A DNA stretch of 64,000 nt, from NCBI RefSeq assembly GCF_000189635.1, contig NW_002476520.1, forward strand, positions 60,009-124,008, given 5' to 3'. Within the stretch, counting starts at the first letter, position 1, and each line of letters starts with the position of its first letter. Source of the stretch: Tetrahymena thermophila SB210. Lineage: Eukaryota > Ciliophora > Oligohymenophorea > Hymenostomatida > Tetrahymenidae. The translations under genes were made by a program, and so were the position numbers. Shown one piece after another: positions 62,678 through 64,000 of this stretch. The notes beneath the pieces are model-generated. The model was given only the letters and a program-made list of their open reading frames with translations, had not been told where the DNA came from and made no database searches.

Positions 62678-64000
62678 ATGACTGACAATAATAAATGATT
62701 TATTTTTAATTTACTTTGATTTTTTAAATATATCGCAAAAATTTTAATAAATAATAATTGTAAATTTATCAAGTAACTAACTAGAAACCTAATTATCAAA
62801 CCAAATATATATATATATATTGATCCAATATATCATTAATTGACTGACTCTATAATAATTTTGATAATAATATTTATTAAATTCTTTCTTTGACAATATT
62901 GTTATCAATCAATTAATCAATCAGTATATCTATATCCATCCTTCATTTATGCTAAAACCACAATTTACATAACGAATTAATAAATATAAATGCAATGATA
63001 CATAAAACCTTTCTATAGATTTTTCTGTGATTTGAATTTATTTAGTATTACATTCTTATATGCAAAATCACTTAATTTACATAAAGCAAACATTTTGTAA
63101 TATTTCCATTTCTATTTTAAATCTAATTATTTTTTCTATATTAATTTTTGAAATAGAAAGATTTCAAAAAATTTAAGGACTTTGAATCATTCAAATTTAT
63201 TAATTTACTTTTTAGCCTTTTTGCTACATTTCTCTAATCAAAAAAAAGAATGGATAAACCTTTTCTATTTTAAAATTCAAGTAATTAATAATTTATCTTT
63301 TAAAATTTTATTAAAGAAGGAAGTTACATCAAAATTTATTATTTTACTTTATATGCTTAACCGTAATTTCTCGATAAAAATATCCTTCTTAGATCCGATA
63401 AAAGAGTCATAATTTTGAGTTATAAATATTCAGAAAATATGATAAAAATTTATGTTTGCTGGTGAGAATTTATGAGGATTTATAGTATTTAAATCAGATT
63501 TTTTAATAAATAAATAAAAAGAATATTTCATAATAAGTGACATGCAAACCATGAAATTTTTGTAAGACATCTTGTAAAACTTAGAGATATTATAAATATT
63601 CTTAAATTTAAATAGCTAAAAGAGAAAAATCTGCTTATAAACATTATTTTTATAATATTTAAGAACATTAACTACAAGGTTTTTTTTAAATAAGACTAAA
63701 TAAATAACTGGCCAACTCTAATTCCTACTATATATATTTTTAAGTAAATGTTTTAAAATACAAATATTAAGTTTAAATAGTGAATATTAAATTAATTTTC
63801 TGTGATATCTATCTCTTCATAAAACCAAATATATAAATTAATGTTTGATAATTAATTAATTATTATTTTTATTTGTTCTTTTTAATCATTTATTATTAAT
63901 TAAATTTCATAAATTGCCATTCAATATTTTTGAAAAAAAAAATAAATGATATAATAGATTAAAATATATAATAATTTAGAAGAGAGTAATTATTAATTTT
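62678..64000. other. Intergenic, right end of window
   Basis: AT-rich 5' flank of the kinase-LRR gene with a (ta)n run at 62806-62820 and caatcaat repeats near 62910. No gene or RNA recognised up to the window end. Confidence 0.5.

Noticed and set aside
1-64000. tRNA genes, rRNA, CRISPR arrays and telomeric repeats.
   Set aside because: I looked for T-loop-like GGTTCGA motifs, regularly spaced repeats and GGGGTT/CCCCAA runs and found none.

Overview
This window looks like macronuclear DNA of a Tetrahymena-type ciliate. The base composition is extremely AT-rich. Conserved genes such as exosome RRP40, ATG3, proteasome alpha-3 and the OsmC pair read through many in-frame TAA and TAG codons at Gln positions, and every gene ends in TGA. 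Introns are short, AT-rich and GTA..AG. Because only TGA stops translation, standard-code ORFs fragment the real genes; all calls below use TAA/TAG = Gln and were made by reading the sequence by eye.

Layout. 1-12.7 kb: tandem array of large plus-strand genes (one 3' part, two complete) for predicted membrane sensors: TM - extracellular dCache-like domain - TM - disordered cytosolic linker - TPR-like region. A diverged fourth copy lies at 23.9-28.5 kb. 12.9-22.3 kb: wedged between them, four tandem minus-strand copies of an unrecognised family that ends in a Cys-rich, CaaX-like C-terminus. The second copy is decaying, and the spacers carry remnants of a plus-strand gene.

29.4-34.1 kb: a tail-anchored SNARE-like protein and an RBM26/27-type RNA-binding protein (PWI-like, RRM, acidic Q/E tail). 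35.1-35.8 kb: a nested hairpin beside a decayed Tc1/IS630-like transposase. 36.2-42.4 kb: exosome subunit RRP40, two tandem OsmC-like peroxidases and autophagy E2 ATG3 (minus, three introns). 43.4-47.7 kb: a polyQ protein ending in CSIF, a Ser-rich protein and a small secreted protein. 49.5-51.2 kb: a histidine acid phosphatase with an insertion, a C-terminal TM helix and an altered HD motif. 53.4-55.6 kb: a 729-aa disordered protein. 57.2-58.0 kb: proteasome alpha-3/PSMA4. 59.5 kb: a small protein with an MGSNC N-terminus. 60.8-62.7 kb: a pseudokinase-LRR protein with an MGCVSS N-terminus.

The left 28 kb is an accessory, duplication-rich zone of lineage-specific sensor and lipid-anchor families. 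The right part is mostly conserved single-copy housekeeping genes separated by 0.5-2 kb of AT-rich intergenic DNA. Exon boundaries are hand-derived: phases were checked for the Cache genes, RRP40, ATG3, the RBM26-like gene and the SNARE-like gene. Several 5' ends (four-copy family, Ser-rich gene) remain unresolved.
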